This document shows, one piece after another, positions 45,059 to 54,327 of a stretch of 64,000 nt of DNA. A program made the translations under genes and the position numbers. The notes under the pieces are model-generated. The model saw only the letters and a program-made list of their open reading frames with translations, did not search any database and was not told the DNA's origin. Positions within the stretch are counted from its first letter, which is position 1. Each line of letters starts with the position of its first letter. This DNA comes from G963663495 sp963663495 (GTDB lineage: Bacteria; Bacteroidota; Rhodothermia; Rhodothermales; Bin80), in contig OY760427.1 of the NCBI GenBank assembly GCA_963663495.1, positions 3,286,001 to 3,350,000 on the forward strand, in the 5' to 3' direction.

Positions 45059-45574
45059 TCACATGCGCCGTGGAAAGGCGCACGACGATCTCTTGTTAAG
45101 ATAGCCATTTGGGCTGTAGGCAGGGCTAACGACTAAGCCACGAATGCCTATCTCAATGATCGGCCTAGAATCACCAAACGGAATCCAGAATAGACCATCG
45201 TGATCCCCCGTCTTGGCCTCTCCGGGAAGCAGGATACCTTCGGCTGCACGAACAGTCTCGGATTCCGGCGCACGAAACACAACGGAGAATCTGTAGCGGA
45301 TGCTGTAGGAATTCGCGTTCTGCAGAAGCAATACCACTCCATAACTGCGCCCGTCAGCCTGATCGTACACGATGTATTTTATTGTCATCCCGTCCTGCTC
45401 CACGACATGCTTCCATGCCTCTTCTCTCGAAACACTCTGAGCCTGACCACTGGCGCCCATGGTAAAGGCCAAACACAACCCAAGGAATCCATGTTGCCCA
45501 AACTGATGGGTTCTGCACAGGCAATGTCCTGCATGACCGGCCAGATCACGGCACCAGTAGATCATAGAACCCAA
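45059..45574 (-). CDS. Secreted hypothetical protein
   Basis: The 171-aa frame has a hydrophobic stretch and signal-peptidase-like site (FLGLCLAFTMGASGQAQS) near residues 29-46. The mature part has about 125 residues: EEAWKHVVEQDGMTIKYIVYD, YGVVLLLQNANSYSIRYRFSVVF, GLFWIPFGDSRP. The repeated beta-strand pattern suggests a small periplasmic or surface beta-sandwich. The true start is unclear because the first 28 residues look non-native. Family not recognised. Confidence 0.55.
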   Translation of the reverse strand: MGSMIYWCRDLAGHAGHCLCRTHQFGQHGFLGLCLAFTMGASGQAQSVSREEAWKHVVEQDGMTIKYIVYDQADGRSYGVVLLLQNANSYSIRYRFSVVFRAPESETVRAAEGILLPGEAKTGDHDGLFWIPFGDSRPIIEIGIRGLVVSPAYSPNGYLNKRSSCAFPRRM

Positions 45575-45833
45575 CAGCCAGTATGCAAATCGTGCACCGT
45601 ATCAAGTACCACGGTTGGTTGGGAGTGGAATGCGGCCCCAAGGGCTGCTAGTTGGCGGAGTTTGTGAAAGTAGTACAAACCGGCCTTCTTGTTTCGTTCC
45701 GGGCAGGCCAGGCCATCTAAGGATACCCTGGAGGGAGATGGATTGCCATACCGCAGCCTAAAACATCGTACGGAAGGCAAGTGCTCCGACAGGGGCACCT
45801 GCGGGGCGGCAGCACTGCGCACCTTGGGGAAAG

Positions 45834-46037
45834 TTATTTCTGACCGCGCACACGCATTTCCGCTTCCATGCGAGCACTAGGCATATCCACGGCTCGCAGC
45901 CTCACCTTCGCGGCTTCACATCCCTCCTTGAATTCCCAGTTCAAGGTTCCGTTTTCTCCCCTGAAACTCGCAGCGAAATCAGTGAGGGTGTTCGTCACCT
46001 CAAAAAACGATTCCCGGCACAATGCGGATGACAGCAA
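45834..46037 (-). CDS. Small hypothetical protein, possibly truncated at its N-terminus
   Basis: The 67-aa frame from TTG 46037 reads FFEVTNTLTDFAASFRG, then LNWEFKEGCEAAKVRLR and ends MRVRGQK. The in-frame upstream stretch (CLPGLLLSSALC) looks like a signal peptide whose natural ATG (MKRC, near 46080) is one base out of frame. A frameshift in a secreted protein is possible. 45575-45833 holds no gene I can support. Confidence 0.38.
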   Translation of the reverse strand: MLSSALCRESFFEVTNTLTDFAASFRGENGTLNWEFKEGCEAAKVRLRAVDMPSARMEAEMRVRGQK

Positions 46038-46333
46038 TAGGCCTGGTAGGCAACAGCGTTCAAACTAGACAACGTTTCATGATAATGATCGCATACGAAC
46101 CCTGCCTGAATATAGGCCGGTGCGCGCACCGGGCACAGATTCATTCCACCCGTTCGTCGGGTTCATCGGATGAATATTGCAGGATGAATGATGGGACCGT
46201 TAAAGCCATTTGGCATTTCTGCAGACAGCCGTGCTCTTCGTATCATTCTCCCATCATCATCCCCCCATGACCATTCCTGTACAGTACGTTATACAGCGAA
46301 TGCGGAGTGGCGGCATTTGCTTGTTCCCAGACT

Positions 46334-48325
46334 CTACAGGTCGAATTCCAACAAGCTACGCACAGCCCGCACAACACGGTCAGCAGTGAAGCCCAGTTTC
46401 TTATAGAGAACGTTGCCGGGTGCAGAGGCTCCAAAGCGGTTGATTCCGATAGTGGTACCCCGATCACCCACATAGCGCTCCCAGCCGAGGGTTGTACCTG
46501 CCTCAATGGCAACGCGCCGCCAAACAGATTGTGGCAAGACCGATTCACGATAGGCCGCACTCTGCGCGGCAAACAACTCCCATGACGGAATGCTTACGAC
46601 ACGCACACGCGCATCGCTCTCCAGCACAGCGGCTGCGCTTACGGCGATCTCCACCTCGCTCCCGGTTGCCAGAATGATGGCATCACAGTCCCCCTCCCCT
46701 CTGAGTACGTAGCCTCCTTGCTGCAGGCCTGCTGCTTGCGATTCGGTGCTGACCACAGACACCGCCTGCCGTGTCAATATCAGTGCTGTCGGTCCACGCG
46801 CTCGCCGTACCGCCACCTGCCACGCCCATACCGTTTCATTAGCATCGGCTGGTCTGATGACCACCACATTGGGGATTGCTCGCAGCGCCATCACATGCTC
46901 AATGGGTTGGTGCGTGGGCCCGTCTTCCCCAACGCCAATCGAATCGTGCGTAAAGATGTACGTTACGGGCAGCCCCATCAGTGCGCCCAGCCGCAGAGCC
47001 GGCCTCAGGTAGTCGCTAAAGACCAGGAACGTGCCACAGTACGGCCGTAAGCCGCCGTGCAGGGCCATTCCGTTACAGACGGCGGCCATCGCATGCTCCC
47101 GCACGCCAAAATACAGGTAATGTCCGCCAGGCGAATGCTGCCCAAAGGCCTGCTGACCAGGCACGCGCGTCTTGTTGGATCCGGTCAGGTCTGCCGAGCC
47201 TCCCACGAGGTTCTCCAGGAAGTCCGTCAGATGACCCAAGGCCTCACCGCTCGCCGCCCGTGTTGCTATTCGACTGCCGAGCTCAAAAGACGGAGTACCG
47301 GGCATGGCAGGAAGCTCGTTTGCCATCCATGCGGCGTACCTGTCTGCCAGATCGGGGTGTGCCTTCGCATACCGCATCATGGACGCATTCCATTCTTCCT
47401 GGACCTGTCGGCCCCTCGCTCGCGCGCACATGGAACTTCTAACCGCCTCCGGTATGTGGAAGGCAGGGGCCTGCGGCCAGCGGAGCGACTCCTTTGCCGC
47501 CAGCAGATCTTCTTTGCCGAGAGGTGCACCGTGCGCCTTCGCCGAGCCCGCCTTTCCGGGGCTGCCGTACCCGATTACGGTACGCACACAAACCAGCGAC
47601 GGCCGATCCTTTACGGATCGCGCGGCGGCAAGCGCCGCGGCAAGCGCATCCACATCGTTGCCATCAGCCACCCGTGACACATGCCAGCCATAGGCACGAA
47701 ACCGATCCTCTACCCGGTCGCTTACCGCCAGATTGGTCTCTCCGTCAATCGTGATGGCATTGTCGTCCCAAAGACAAATAAGCTTTCCCAAGCCCCAATG
47801 CCCTGCCATTGAGGCAACCTCATGGGAAATTCCTTCCATGAGGTCTCCGTCAGAGACGATGGCATACGTGTGGTGGTTCACAATGCCATGCCCTTGCCGG
47901 TTGAATTCATGTTCGAGCATGCGCTCCGCCATTGCCATACCAACAGCATTCGCAAGGCCTTGCCCCAGGGGACCGGTAGTAGTCTCCACCCCGGGTGTCA
48001 CACCACGCTCCGGATGCCCGGGAGTCCTGCTACCCCACTGTCGGAACGCACGCAAATCGTCCAGAGAAAGCGCATAACCAGTCAAGTGCAACAGCGCATA
48101 GAGCAGAGCTGACCCATGACCACAGGAAAGAACGAACCGGTCACGATCTGCCCAGTCGGGGTCGTCCGGGCTGTGCTTCATAAAGCGCGTCCACAGAACA
48201 TACGCCATGGCAGCGGCTCCCATCGGCATACCTGGGTGCCCACTCCGCGCCTGCTGTACCGCATCTGCGGCGAGAAAGCGGATAGTGTTGATGCACTCTT
48301 CCTGCAGCACGGTATCGGTCTTCAT
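46334..48325 (-). CDS. tkt: Transketolase
   Basis: 663 aa from ATG 48325; the open frame reaches 48466 but that part is TnpB tail. Signatures: ARSGHPGMPMGAAAMAYVLW, GPLGQGLANAVGMAMAE, the thiamine diphosphate motif SDGDLMEGISHEVASMAGHW then DDNAITIDG. Later come FGVREHAMAAVCNGMALHGG, FTHDSIGVGEDGPTHQPIEH and a complete C-terminal domain. It transfers two-carbon units in the pentose phosphate pathway. A TnpB element sits 7 bp upstream, so its native promoter has been separated or replaced. Confidence 0.96.
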   Translation of the reverse strand: MKTDTVLQEECINTIRFLAADAVQQARSGHPGMPMGAAAMAYVLWTRFMKHSPDDPDWADRDRFVLSCGHGSALLYALLHLTGYALSLDDLRAFRQWGSRTPGHPERGVTPGVETTTGPLGQGLANAVGMAMAERMLEHEFNRQGHGIVNHHTYAIVSDGDLMEGISHEVASMAGHWGLGKLICLWDDNAITIDGETNLAVSDRVEDRFRAYGWHVSRVADGNDVDALAAALAAARSVKDRPSLVCVRTVIGYGSPGKAGSAKAHGAPLGKEDLLAAKESLRWPQAPAFHIPEAVRSSMCARARGRQVQEEWNASMMRYAKAHPDLADRYAAWMANELPAMPGTPSFELGSRIATRAASGEALGHLTDFLENLVGGSADLTGSNKTRVPGQQAFGQHSPGGHYLYFGVREHAMAAVCNGMALHGGLRPYCGTFLVFSDYLRPALRLGALMGLPVTYIFTHDSIGVGEDGPTHQPIEHVMALRAIPNVVVIRPADANETVWAWQVAVRRARGPTALILTRQAVSVVSTESQAAGLQQGGYVLRGEGDCDAIILATGSEVEIAVSAAAVLESDARVRVVSIPSWELFAAQSAAYRESVLPQSVWRRVAIEAGTTLGWERYVGDRGTTIGINRFGASAPGNVLYKKLGFTADRVVRAVRSLLEFDL

Positions 48326-48332
48326 TGGGGAA

Positions 48333-49583
48333 TTATATACGTGAGTGACCAACTGTGCACAGTGAGGCACTAGTATCAATTTCACGGGTCTTAGGGGTCG
48401 GTAACCCGAACGCCCCTCGCCGTGCAGCAGCCCCAATCCCGGAGGCCAGTATGTTTGCAGCCGCATTCAGGTCTGCATGATCCCAATGGCCACAGAACAT
48501 ACACGTGAATCTGCTCCGTGTCTTACGGTTACTCGCTTCTGTGTGCCCACACACAGAACACCGCTGACTGGTATAGGCAGCGGTAACCTTTATCACCTTG
48601 CGGCACTTATAGCCCAGCATCTGATCCAGCTGGCCCCAACCTGTTCGCAGTATTCCACGGTTGAGGCCAGACTTCTGTTTGACGTTTGTGCCAAAGCTCT
48701 CCATCGTCCCCTTAGCTGAACATGCCACCGCTTTGATCTTCAGGTCCTCCAGTATCACCGTTGAGGAGCAATTGGCAATACTGCGACTTACCCGGTGGTT
48801 CGCATTCTTGAGGACGTTAGCACGCTTGCGCTGTATGCGGGCGATTCTATGCTTCCACCTGTTACGACGGTTGGAGCCTTTCTTCTGTCTCGCCAGTCTT
48901 CGCTGATGCCGCTTCAACTTGGCATCAAGACGCTTGGTATCCGGTTGTCTGATAATGCTTGTATCGCCCTCTGTGGAGACCATAGCGATCTGCCCGCAAT
49001 TACGGTCAATGCCTACAGCACCGCCGGTATCCTCTATTACAGGTGCCTCCATCTTGTAGCAGATGACAGCATACCCTTTGCCGGCGTTCTTCTTTACCGT
49101 GGCTTTGACGGGTATACCATCAGGGTACGAGTTGCCTCCCCGCCTGCGGAGCGCCATATATCCCACTTTCGGGATATACAGCTTGCCATCCCGAACCCTT
49201 ACGTTATCCGGGATCGTGAACGAAGGCGTACTACCACGTCTGGAATGGAATCTCGGTCTTCTCTTACCCTCCTTGAAGAATGCCTTCCATGCATCCGCCT
49301 GATATTTCAATGTGTATCTAACTACACCAAAGGAGTATTCAGGTAGCCACTCGACCGTGCGGCGCAGCGCCGTGAACCGCTTCCCCAGCGAGAAGAAGCT
49401 TACCGAGGGCGGCTTCTCTCCAGCCTCTTTCGCTTTCCTGTACGCCTCGCTCTGCTCTGCGAGGATGGCATTCCACACAAACCTACACGCACCCGCTAAT
49501 CCAGCAAGGTGCTTGGCGTTACTCCGACTTCCGGGCAACAGCCTGTATGTGATATTGCGGTATGCACTAACCGTTTCGGGCAT
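48333..49583 (-). CDS. tnpB: TnpB RNA-guided nuclease (IS1341/IS605 OrfB type)
   Basis: The 416-aa product has an N-terminal YRLLPGS helix-turn and the CRFVWNAIL segment. The RuvC core has GIDRN (D193), VILEDLKIK (E279) and DHADLNAAANI (D371). A zinc ribbon has C342-x2-C345 and C361-x2-C364. All catalytic residues are present. There is no TnpA nearby, so this is an IS1341-type solo element. The natural C-terminus was probably near TREIDTSAS; the last residues run into host sequence. The reRNA (omega RNA) is expected to start within the 3' end of this gene and read its guide from the adjacent tkt leader. Confidence 0.93.
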   Translation of the reverse strand: MPETVSAYRNITYRLLPGSRSNAKHLAGLAGACRFVWNAILAEQSEAYRKAKEAGEKPPSVSFFSLGKRFTALRRTVEWLPEYSFGVVRYTLKYQADAWKAFFKEGKRRPRFHSRRGSTPSFTIPDNVRVRDGKLYIPKVGYMALRRRGGNSYPDGIPVKATVKKNAGKGYAVICYKMEAPVIEDTGGAVGIDRNCGQIAMVSTEGDTSIIRQPDTKRLDAKLKRHQRRLARQKKGSNRRNRWKHRIARIQRKRANVLKNANHRVSRSIANCSSTVILEDLKIKAVACSAKGTMESFGTNVKQKSGLNRGILRTGWGQLDQMLGYKCRKVIKVTAAYTSQRCSVCGHTEASNRKTRSRFTCMFCGHWDHADLNAAANILASGIGAAARRGAFGLPTPKTREIDTSASLCTVGHSRI

Positions 49584-49846
49584 GGCACTGTGGTATATAA
49601 CTCTCTAATATATGGCAATTATATAGCATGAATACCCACGTGTTGAGTTATTTGAAATAATTGCAGTCTTTTCGTGAAAAGCGGGAGCCGATTATGAAAA
49701 ACTGGCGAAAGTCATCCTGTCTGCACCACCAAAGCACAAAAAGTAACTCCTGCGAAAACGCGTGGCACTCAGCCATATAACTCCCCTTCATTGCGAACAT
49801 CAGGCTTTGGGGACAAGGGGCTGGGCGAAGGCCTTCGGAAGCAGGA
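49584..49846. other. Gap between tnpB and the VKOR gene
   Basis: 263 bp. It contains the left end and promoter of the TnpB element (AT-rich: TTAGAGAGTTATATACCAC on the minus strand) and a CGAAGGCCTTCG palindrome. No gene seen. Confidence 0.4.
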
Positions 49847-51043
49847 TCATGGCTCCTTTTCGGCATAGATCTGCTCTACAAAATGGCTCATACATCCCAA
49901 GTTTCGCGAATTGGAATGAACCACGCGCCCTTCAATCAGGACGGCCGGCACACCGCTGAATCCCATCTCATTGAACGCTTGCAGCAGGTTACGCGACCGG
50001 TTGATGAGACGTCCGCTCATTAGCTCACTCCTGAAGTTGCCGGGATCCAAGCCAATATCGTCCGCCAAATCTACCAGCGCATCCACGGTGAGCCCGCTAG
50101 AGCCATCCAACGCTCTGAACATGGATTCCAGCATTTCCTCAAAGCGCCCTTCCTCCTCGGCCAGCCACAATGCCATCACCTCTTCAAGCGAGTACGAAGG
50201 TCCGCCGACAAGCGTTACGGGCTTATAAACAATGCGCACCTTTTCGGGGTGCCGCTGCAGCAACTGCTGCATGGTCGGGTGCAGCGACTTGCAGTGCGGA
50301 CAGTTGGGATCCAGAAACTCAATAATGGTCACCGGAGCATCCCTGCGCCCTGCAATGGGGTCATAATCCCTAACAAGCTGGTCCGTGTTTGCAAAGGTCG
50401 GCATACTTCCATCGTAGCGACACTGGGACGGATCTACCAGAACTTGTGCGGTTGAAGATGTCCCCGGATCATCCGCTGTCCGGGATCCCGAGTATGCATA
50501 ATCCCCAAGGATCAGGGCTGAGGCCACGCCCACCATTATAATGTGCACCCGGGCCTCGCGAGCAGGCACGACGCGCACTGGCGTACCCATCGTGCGCTCC
50601 AGCAGCAGGACCACAACCATGGATGTCACCAGGAATGCCGATATAAGGCACAGCAGGCAACGATCACTTAGTACCACAAACTGGAGTACCGTGAGGAAAA
50701 TTGAATACAGCAGTCCTCCACCGATCACTGCACGACGTAGTGTATGGAACCTGCGACCGATTCCTTCAGACTTGAATGCGATACCAAGGCCAAGCCCTGC
50801 GATGGTCAGGTAGAACACCATGCCCCAGTATGTACTCGCTATCCCGAGCGGTGCGGGGTCACTGGCAAGCACGGCCTCACAGTCAAAGCCAGCTCCGCAA
50901 ACGGGGTCTTCTGCTGCTACATCTCCTCCGTACCAGAAGGTGAGGTGGATGGTTATGAGAACACCTGCCAATGCAAGACCAAGAAGGCATCGCTCCACCA
51001 GTGGACGATGCAAGGTGTGCCCGTATCTAGTATTCGATGTCAT
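49847..51043 (-). CDS. Vitamin K epoxide reductase (VKOR)-DsbA-like thioredoxin fusion
   Basis: About 398 aa from ATG 51043 (longer frame to 51124 rejected as non-homologous). Residues about 20-190 are a four- to five-helix VKOR domain with AEDPVCGAGFDCEAVLAS and the catalytic CxxC in LSDRCLLCLIS. A periplasmic linker leads to a thioredoxin-fold domain with PVTIIEFLDPNCPHCKSLHP (active site CPHC) and the cis-Pro motif GVPAVLI. The two domains together form a self-contained periplasmic disulfide-bond-forming system. Such fusions are typical of Bacteroidota, cyanobacteria and actinobacteria relatives. Confidence 0.9.
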   Translation of the reverse strand: MTSNTRYGHTLHRPLVERCLLGLALAGVLITIHLTFWYGGDVAAEDPVCGAGFDCEAVLASDPAPLGIASTYWGMVFYLTIAGLGLGIAFKSEGIGRRFHTLRRAVIGGGLLYSIFLTVLQFVVLSDRCLLCLISAFLVTSMVVVLLLERTMGTPVRVVPAREARVHIIMVGVASALILGDYAYSGSRTADDPGTSSTAQVLVDPSQCRYDGSMPTFANTDQLVRDYDPIAGRRDAPVTIIEFLDPNCPHCKSLHPTMQQLLQRHPEKVRIVYKPVTLVGGPSYSLEEVMALWLAEEEGRFEEMLESMFRALDGSSGLTVDALVDLADDIGLDPGNFRSELMSGRLINRSRNLLQAFNEMGFSGVPAVLIEGRVVHSNSRNLGCMSHFVEQIYAEKEP

Positions 51044-51156
51044 GGAGAATGGAATGAGTGTACGGAATGGACGGAGTACGCAGCGTTGCGCGCCAAGTTT
51101 AATATCGCTGCCGGTAGGATGCAAACATGGAGAAATTACCGAGTATTACGCAGCTT

Positions 51157-51338
51157 GCCCTGCCCTTCCCCCATAAATCATCCACCACGGTTCGATTGTT
51201 CGTCAGTTCTGGTCAACTCTCGCTGGCATGGCTGTCGGAATATCTCGGGTATTTTGACCTGACAGGTATGGTGTGTGACTTGAGGTGAATAATGCCGTCC
51301 TCTCGTGCGGATACGCGATCTCTTCCTGCGCCGCTTCC
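51157..51338. repeat. Left 182-bp terminal inverted repeat
   Basis: 51157-51338 and the complement of 54041-54222 match with no gap and only scattered differences. Shared blocks include GGTTCGATTGTTCGTCAG, CGCTGGCATGGCTGTCGG and GCGGATACGCGATCTCTTCC. The homology stops sharply inward at 51338. Confidence 0.85.
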
Positions 51339-51397
51339 ACTGCCATCCTACCACTTCATGTATTTGACATTTTGCTACTTGTTTTTTATGTTGTGGC

Positions 51398-53707
51398 ATG
51401 CTTCAGCGAAGTCAGGTCTTACGAACGCTCACCGCTCCCTGCAATGGAGAGCGTTTGGACAGGGTTCTTGCCGACGATCGTTGGCGGTTTCGCACGCAGA
51501 TAGCGCGCGCTGTCTGTGAAGAGTTCGGGTTTGTTGATGCACGGGGCGAACCGCAGGTGAGCAACTGTGCGCAGGCTTTATCGAAGTTGGAGGCCCGGGG
51601 GAGGATTGTGTTGCCCAAGCCCGAGAATTGTAATGCGGCTAAGGCGGAACCGCGTAGGCGCGAGGAGCGGGTACCGGATCCGATAGCGTTACCGGACACG
51701 GTACACGGTGTCCGGGGGTTGACGATTGAGTTGGTTGAGACGGACGAGCAGCGTATGGTGTGGAACACGTTGCTGCACTTTGAGCATCCGAGGCGTACGA
51801 CCACATTTGTGGGAGCGCAGGTACGCTATCTGATAGGCAGTGCCCATGGTTACCTGGGAGCGGTGGGATTTTCGGCGGCGGCGTTGTGCCTGGCGCCCAG
51901 AGAGCACTGGATGGCGTGGAGTGATGAGCAGCGCAAGGCGCATTTGCACCGTGTGGTGTGTTTGAGTCGTTTTCTGATACGGGGGCAGTGTCAGGATTTG
52001 GCCAGCCATGTACTGGGTAAGGTATTGAGACGGTTGGCGGATGATTTTCAGGCACGGTACTGTTACCGTCCCTGGGTTGTCGAAACGTATGTGGATCCCC
52101 AAGGGGAAGGAGCGTGTTTTGAGGTGAACAATTTTGTATTGATCGGCCATACCGCAGGCGGAAAGCGGCACAAGGAGGCAAAGGAAGAGGATCCCAAGGG
52201 GCTGTATGTATACGAGTTGGACAAAGAATGGCGCGGGACCTTGGGGGAACCGGAGGAGGAGTTGCGTCCGGTGAGGGATCCGCACGAGGGGATTGACAGT
52301 GCGCAGTGGGCCGAAACGGAGTTTGGCGGAGCGCCATTGGGAGACAGGCGGTTGTCTGTGCGACTGGTAAAGAGTACGTCCATGTTGGCCGATGTGATAG
52401 GCCACAGCATTACCGCGCATACGGATGCGGACCGCGCGGCGGTGAAGGGGCATTACCGGTTATTGGAGAGCAAGAAGGACAAAACGGTAACGCCGGAGAA
52501 CATATTGGCGCCGCATCGTGGGCGTACGATAGAGCGCATGCGTAGTCAGGAGACCGTGTTATGCATCCAGGACACGACGAAGTTGCGGTACAGTACGCGG
52601 CCGGCGTGTACGGATTTGGAGGTAATAGGGAGTAATCAGACGACGGCGAAGACGCTGGGGTTGCCGTTGCATGCGACGCTGGTGGTGACGGAGGATGGAT
52701 TGACGTTGGGGGTGTTGCGTGGCAGCTTCAAGGATCCGGAGGAGGGTCCGCATGCTCCGCGGACGCAGCAGTGGATAGACGGGTTCAAGGATATATGCGA
52801 GGCGGCGGAGGAGCTGTCCGGCGAGACGCAGGTGATCTGTGTTGCGGACCGGGAGGCGGACAGCTTTGCTATGTTTGCCGAGCAGCGCAGACAGGGTAAG
52901 GCGGAGGTATTGATACGAGCGAAGCATGATCGCAAGCTGTTGGATGATCGCAAGCTGTTTGCGGTAATGCGCAGTGGTAAGGCTCCGGGGAATGTGGAGA
53001 TAGAGATACAGCGGGTGACGGCGCGCAAGAAGCAGGCGCGCAAGCAGGCACGGAAGGGTCGCAGTTACCGGATGGTCAATGCGGAGGTACGCTACGGGAG
53101 GTTCTTGTTGCCGGATCCGAAGAACGAGCAGGAGCCGGTGGTGATGTACGGGGTGCATGTGTTGGAGGTGGAGCCTCCGGGGGATGCGCTGCCGGTGGAG
53201 TGGATGCTATTGACCAGCATGGAGGTAGGGAGCGTAGCGGATGCACGGCGGGTGTTGGCAATGTATCTCAAGCGGTGGCGGGTGGAAGACTTCTTCCGCG
53301 TGCTCAAGAGTGGGTGCAAGGTAGAGCGTTTGGGTATGCGTACCTCGTTGCGTCTGCAGCGAGCAATAACGATGTATTGTGTGATATCCTGGCGCGTCAT
53401 GACCTTGGTGCAATTGGGTCGGGAGGTGCCGGAGCTGGACGCGGATGTCTTTTTCACGGAGATGGAGCTGCGATTCTTGGATGGATATGCAGCACGGGTA
53501 AAGCTGCCGAAGCCCAGTACTTTGGGAGCTGCTATCCTGATCGTAGCGGTGCTCGGCGGTTATCAGAACCGCACTCGTGATGGACCGGTGGGTTACCAGA
53601 TCATGTGGCGTGGCCTAGAGAGGTTACACCTAATGACATTGGGATACGAGGTAAGAGACGAACAATTGAGTGCATGTTCGCACGGGAATTCATCTGGGTT
53701 CATATAA
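51398..53707 (+). CDS. IS4-family Tn5-like transposase with N-terminal DUF4338 domain
   Basis: The 769-aa product's N-terminal ~290 aa correspond to a DUF4338-type domain (LVETDEQRMVWNTLLHFEHPR, GSAHGYLGAVGFSAAALCLAPRE, FEVNNFVLIGHTAGG). The rest is a Tn5/IS50-type transposase: AETEFGGAPLGDRRLSVRL, LCIQDTTKLRY (first D), VICVADREADSF (second D) and YLKRWRVEDFFRVLKSGC (the YREK-like signature carrying the catalytic E). All catalytic positions look intact. DUF4338 also appears in the Druantia defence system, but here it is part of a transposase. Confidence 0.9.
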   Translation: MLQRSQVLRTLTAPCNGERLDRVLADDRWRFRTQIARAVCEEFGFVDARGEPQVSNCAQALSKLEARGRIVLPKPENCNAAKAEPRRREERVPDPIALPDTVHGVRGLTIELVETDEQRMVWNTLLHFEHPRRTTTFVGAQVRYLIGSAHGYLGAVGFSAAALCLAPREHWMAWSDEQRKAHLHRVVCLSRFLIRGQCQDLASHVLGKVLRRLADDFQARYCYRPWVVETYVDPQGEGACFEVNNFVLIGHTAGGKRHKEAKEEDPKGLYVYELDKEWRGTLGEPEEELRPVRDPHEGIDSAQWAETEFGGAPLGDRRLSVRLVKSTSMLADVIGHSITAHTDADRAAVKGHYRLLESKKDKTVTPENILAPHRGRTIERMRSQETVLCIQDTTKLRYSTRPACTDLEVIGSNQTTAKTLGLPLHATLVVTEDGLTLGVLRGSFKDPEEGPHAPRTQQWIDGFKDICEAAEELSGETQVICVADREADSFAMFAEQRRQGKAEVLIRAKHDRKLLDDRKLFAVMRSGKAPGNVEIEIQRVTARKKQARKQARKGRSYRMVNAEVRYGRFLLPDPKNEQEPVVMYGVHVLEVEPPGDALPVEWMLLTSMEVGSVADARRVLAMYLKRWRVEDFFRVLKSGCKVERLGMRTSLRLQRAITMYCVISWRVMTLVQLGREVPELDADVFFTEMELRFLDGYAARVKLPKPSTLGAAILIVAVLGGYQNRTRDGPVGYQIMWRGLERLHLMTLGYEVRDEQLSACSHGNSSGFI

Positions 53708-53880
53708 ATGGCGTATCAACCTGCCTGATGTGGGCCTATGCCCCAGTGGCTACACCTGCGTGAGCGTGCGGTGAACTTGCATCTTGATTAGGTGACGGGT
53801 TCTGTAGAGCTTACCCGTAGACGTGAGAACCCAGACCCCGGACCGCCCGCCTGGTACAGCCCAGACGTACGGCGGAAGAG

Positions 53881-53994
53881 ATGTTTCCGCTGGTAGAGCA
53901 GTATAACGAAAGGACCCGGTCCGCAGCGGCGTCTTACGCAGAGCAGGGCATCTCGTACGGACCGTTGAATTACTGGAGGCAGAAGTATCGCTAG
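53881..53994 (+). CDS. IS66 TnpA-like short ORF (37 aa)
   Basis: MFPLVEQYNERTRSA, then ISYGPLNYWRQKYR. The helix-turn-helix pattern ending in YW-R-K-Y is that of the IS66 accessory protein TnpA. It lies inside the right part of the DUF4338 transposon, outside any IS66. Probably a relic or a captured regulator. Confidence 0.5.
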   Translation: MFPLVEQYNERTRSAAASYAEQGISYGPLNYWRQKYR

Positions 53995-54040
53995 GAGACT
54001 GCAGCCGAGGGTTCGTGGATGTAGGCAATGCAGCGCCAAG

Positions 54041-54222
54041 GGAAGCGGCGCAGGAAGAGATCGCGTATCCGCACGAGAGGATGGCATTATTCACCTCAAG
54101 TCACACACCATACCTGTTAGGCCGAAATACCCGAGATATTCCGACAGCCATGCCAGCGATATTTGACCATACCTGACGAACAATCGAACCGTAATGGATT
54201 ATTTATGGGTACAGGGCAGAGC
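54041..54222. repeat. Right 182-bp terminal inverted repeat
   Basis: Mirror of 51157-51338; begins GGAAGCGGCGCAGG at 54041 and ends AGGGCAGAGC at 54222. Confidence 0.85.
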
Positions 54223-54251
54223 TTGCCTCTCGCACCGGGGATATTTATATT
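54223..54251 (+). promoter_or_regulatory. Possible trp promoter
   Basis: TTGCCT (54223-54228), 17-bp spacer, TATATT (54246-54251): a fair sigma70-like pair just outside the transposon's right repeat. Transcription would start close to the leader's GTG at 54258, implying a leaderless trpL. A promoter within the transposon end is the alternative. Confidence 0.35.
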
Positions 54252-54257
54252 CCGCGC

Positions 54258-54326
54258 GTGGTTACGCTAACTAACAAGGGACGCATTTGGTGGTGCCGGC
54301 CAATCATGGCAGCGCTCGCGGCATAA
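54258..54326 (+). CDS. trpL: trp operon leader peptide (22 aa) with tandem Trp codons
   Basis: GTG 54258 to TAA 54324-54326 encodes a 22-residue peptide, MVTLTNKGRI-WW-CRPIMAALAA, with adjacent Trp codons TGG TGG at 54288-54293. It lies 65 bp upstream of trpE and just before a terminator hairpin. This is the architecture of a ribosome-mediated attenuator. Stalling at the Trp codons leaves 54328-54337 free; reaching the stop covers it. GTG start and short length keep this at moderate confidence. Confidence 0.65.
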   Translation: MVTLTNKGRIWWCRPIMAALAA

Positions 54327-54327
54327 G

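Larger units (their letters stand above)
51157..54222 (+). mobile_element. IS4/Tn5-like transposon with DUF4338 transposase and long inverted repeats (3066 bp)
   Basis: Two 182-bp inverted repeats bound a transposase gene and a short IS66 tnpA-like ORF. No matching target duplication was recognised outside the repeats. The right boundary lies against the putative trp promoter, 36 bp before the trp leader ORF. It separates the VKOR gene from the trp operon. Confidence 0.7.

Noticed and set aside
45562..45822. 86-aa minus-strand frame containing YYFHKLRQLAAL
   Set aside because: Might be a transposase scrap, but there is no recognisable motif or start; left unassigned.
51398..53707. Druantia-like defence gene because of DUF4338
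   Set aside because: The C-terminal two-thirds is a Tn5-type transposase with intact catalytic motifs, and the gene is bounded by terminal inverted repeats.
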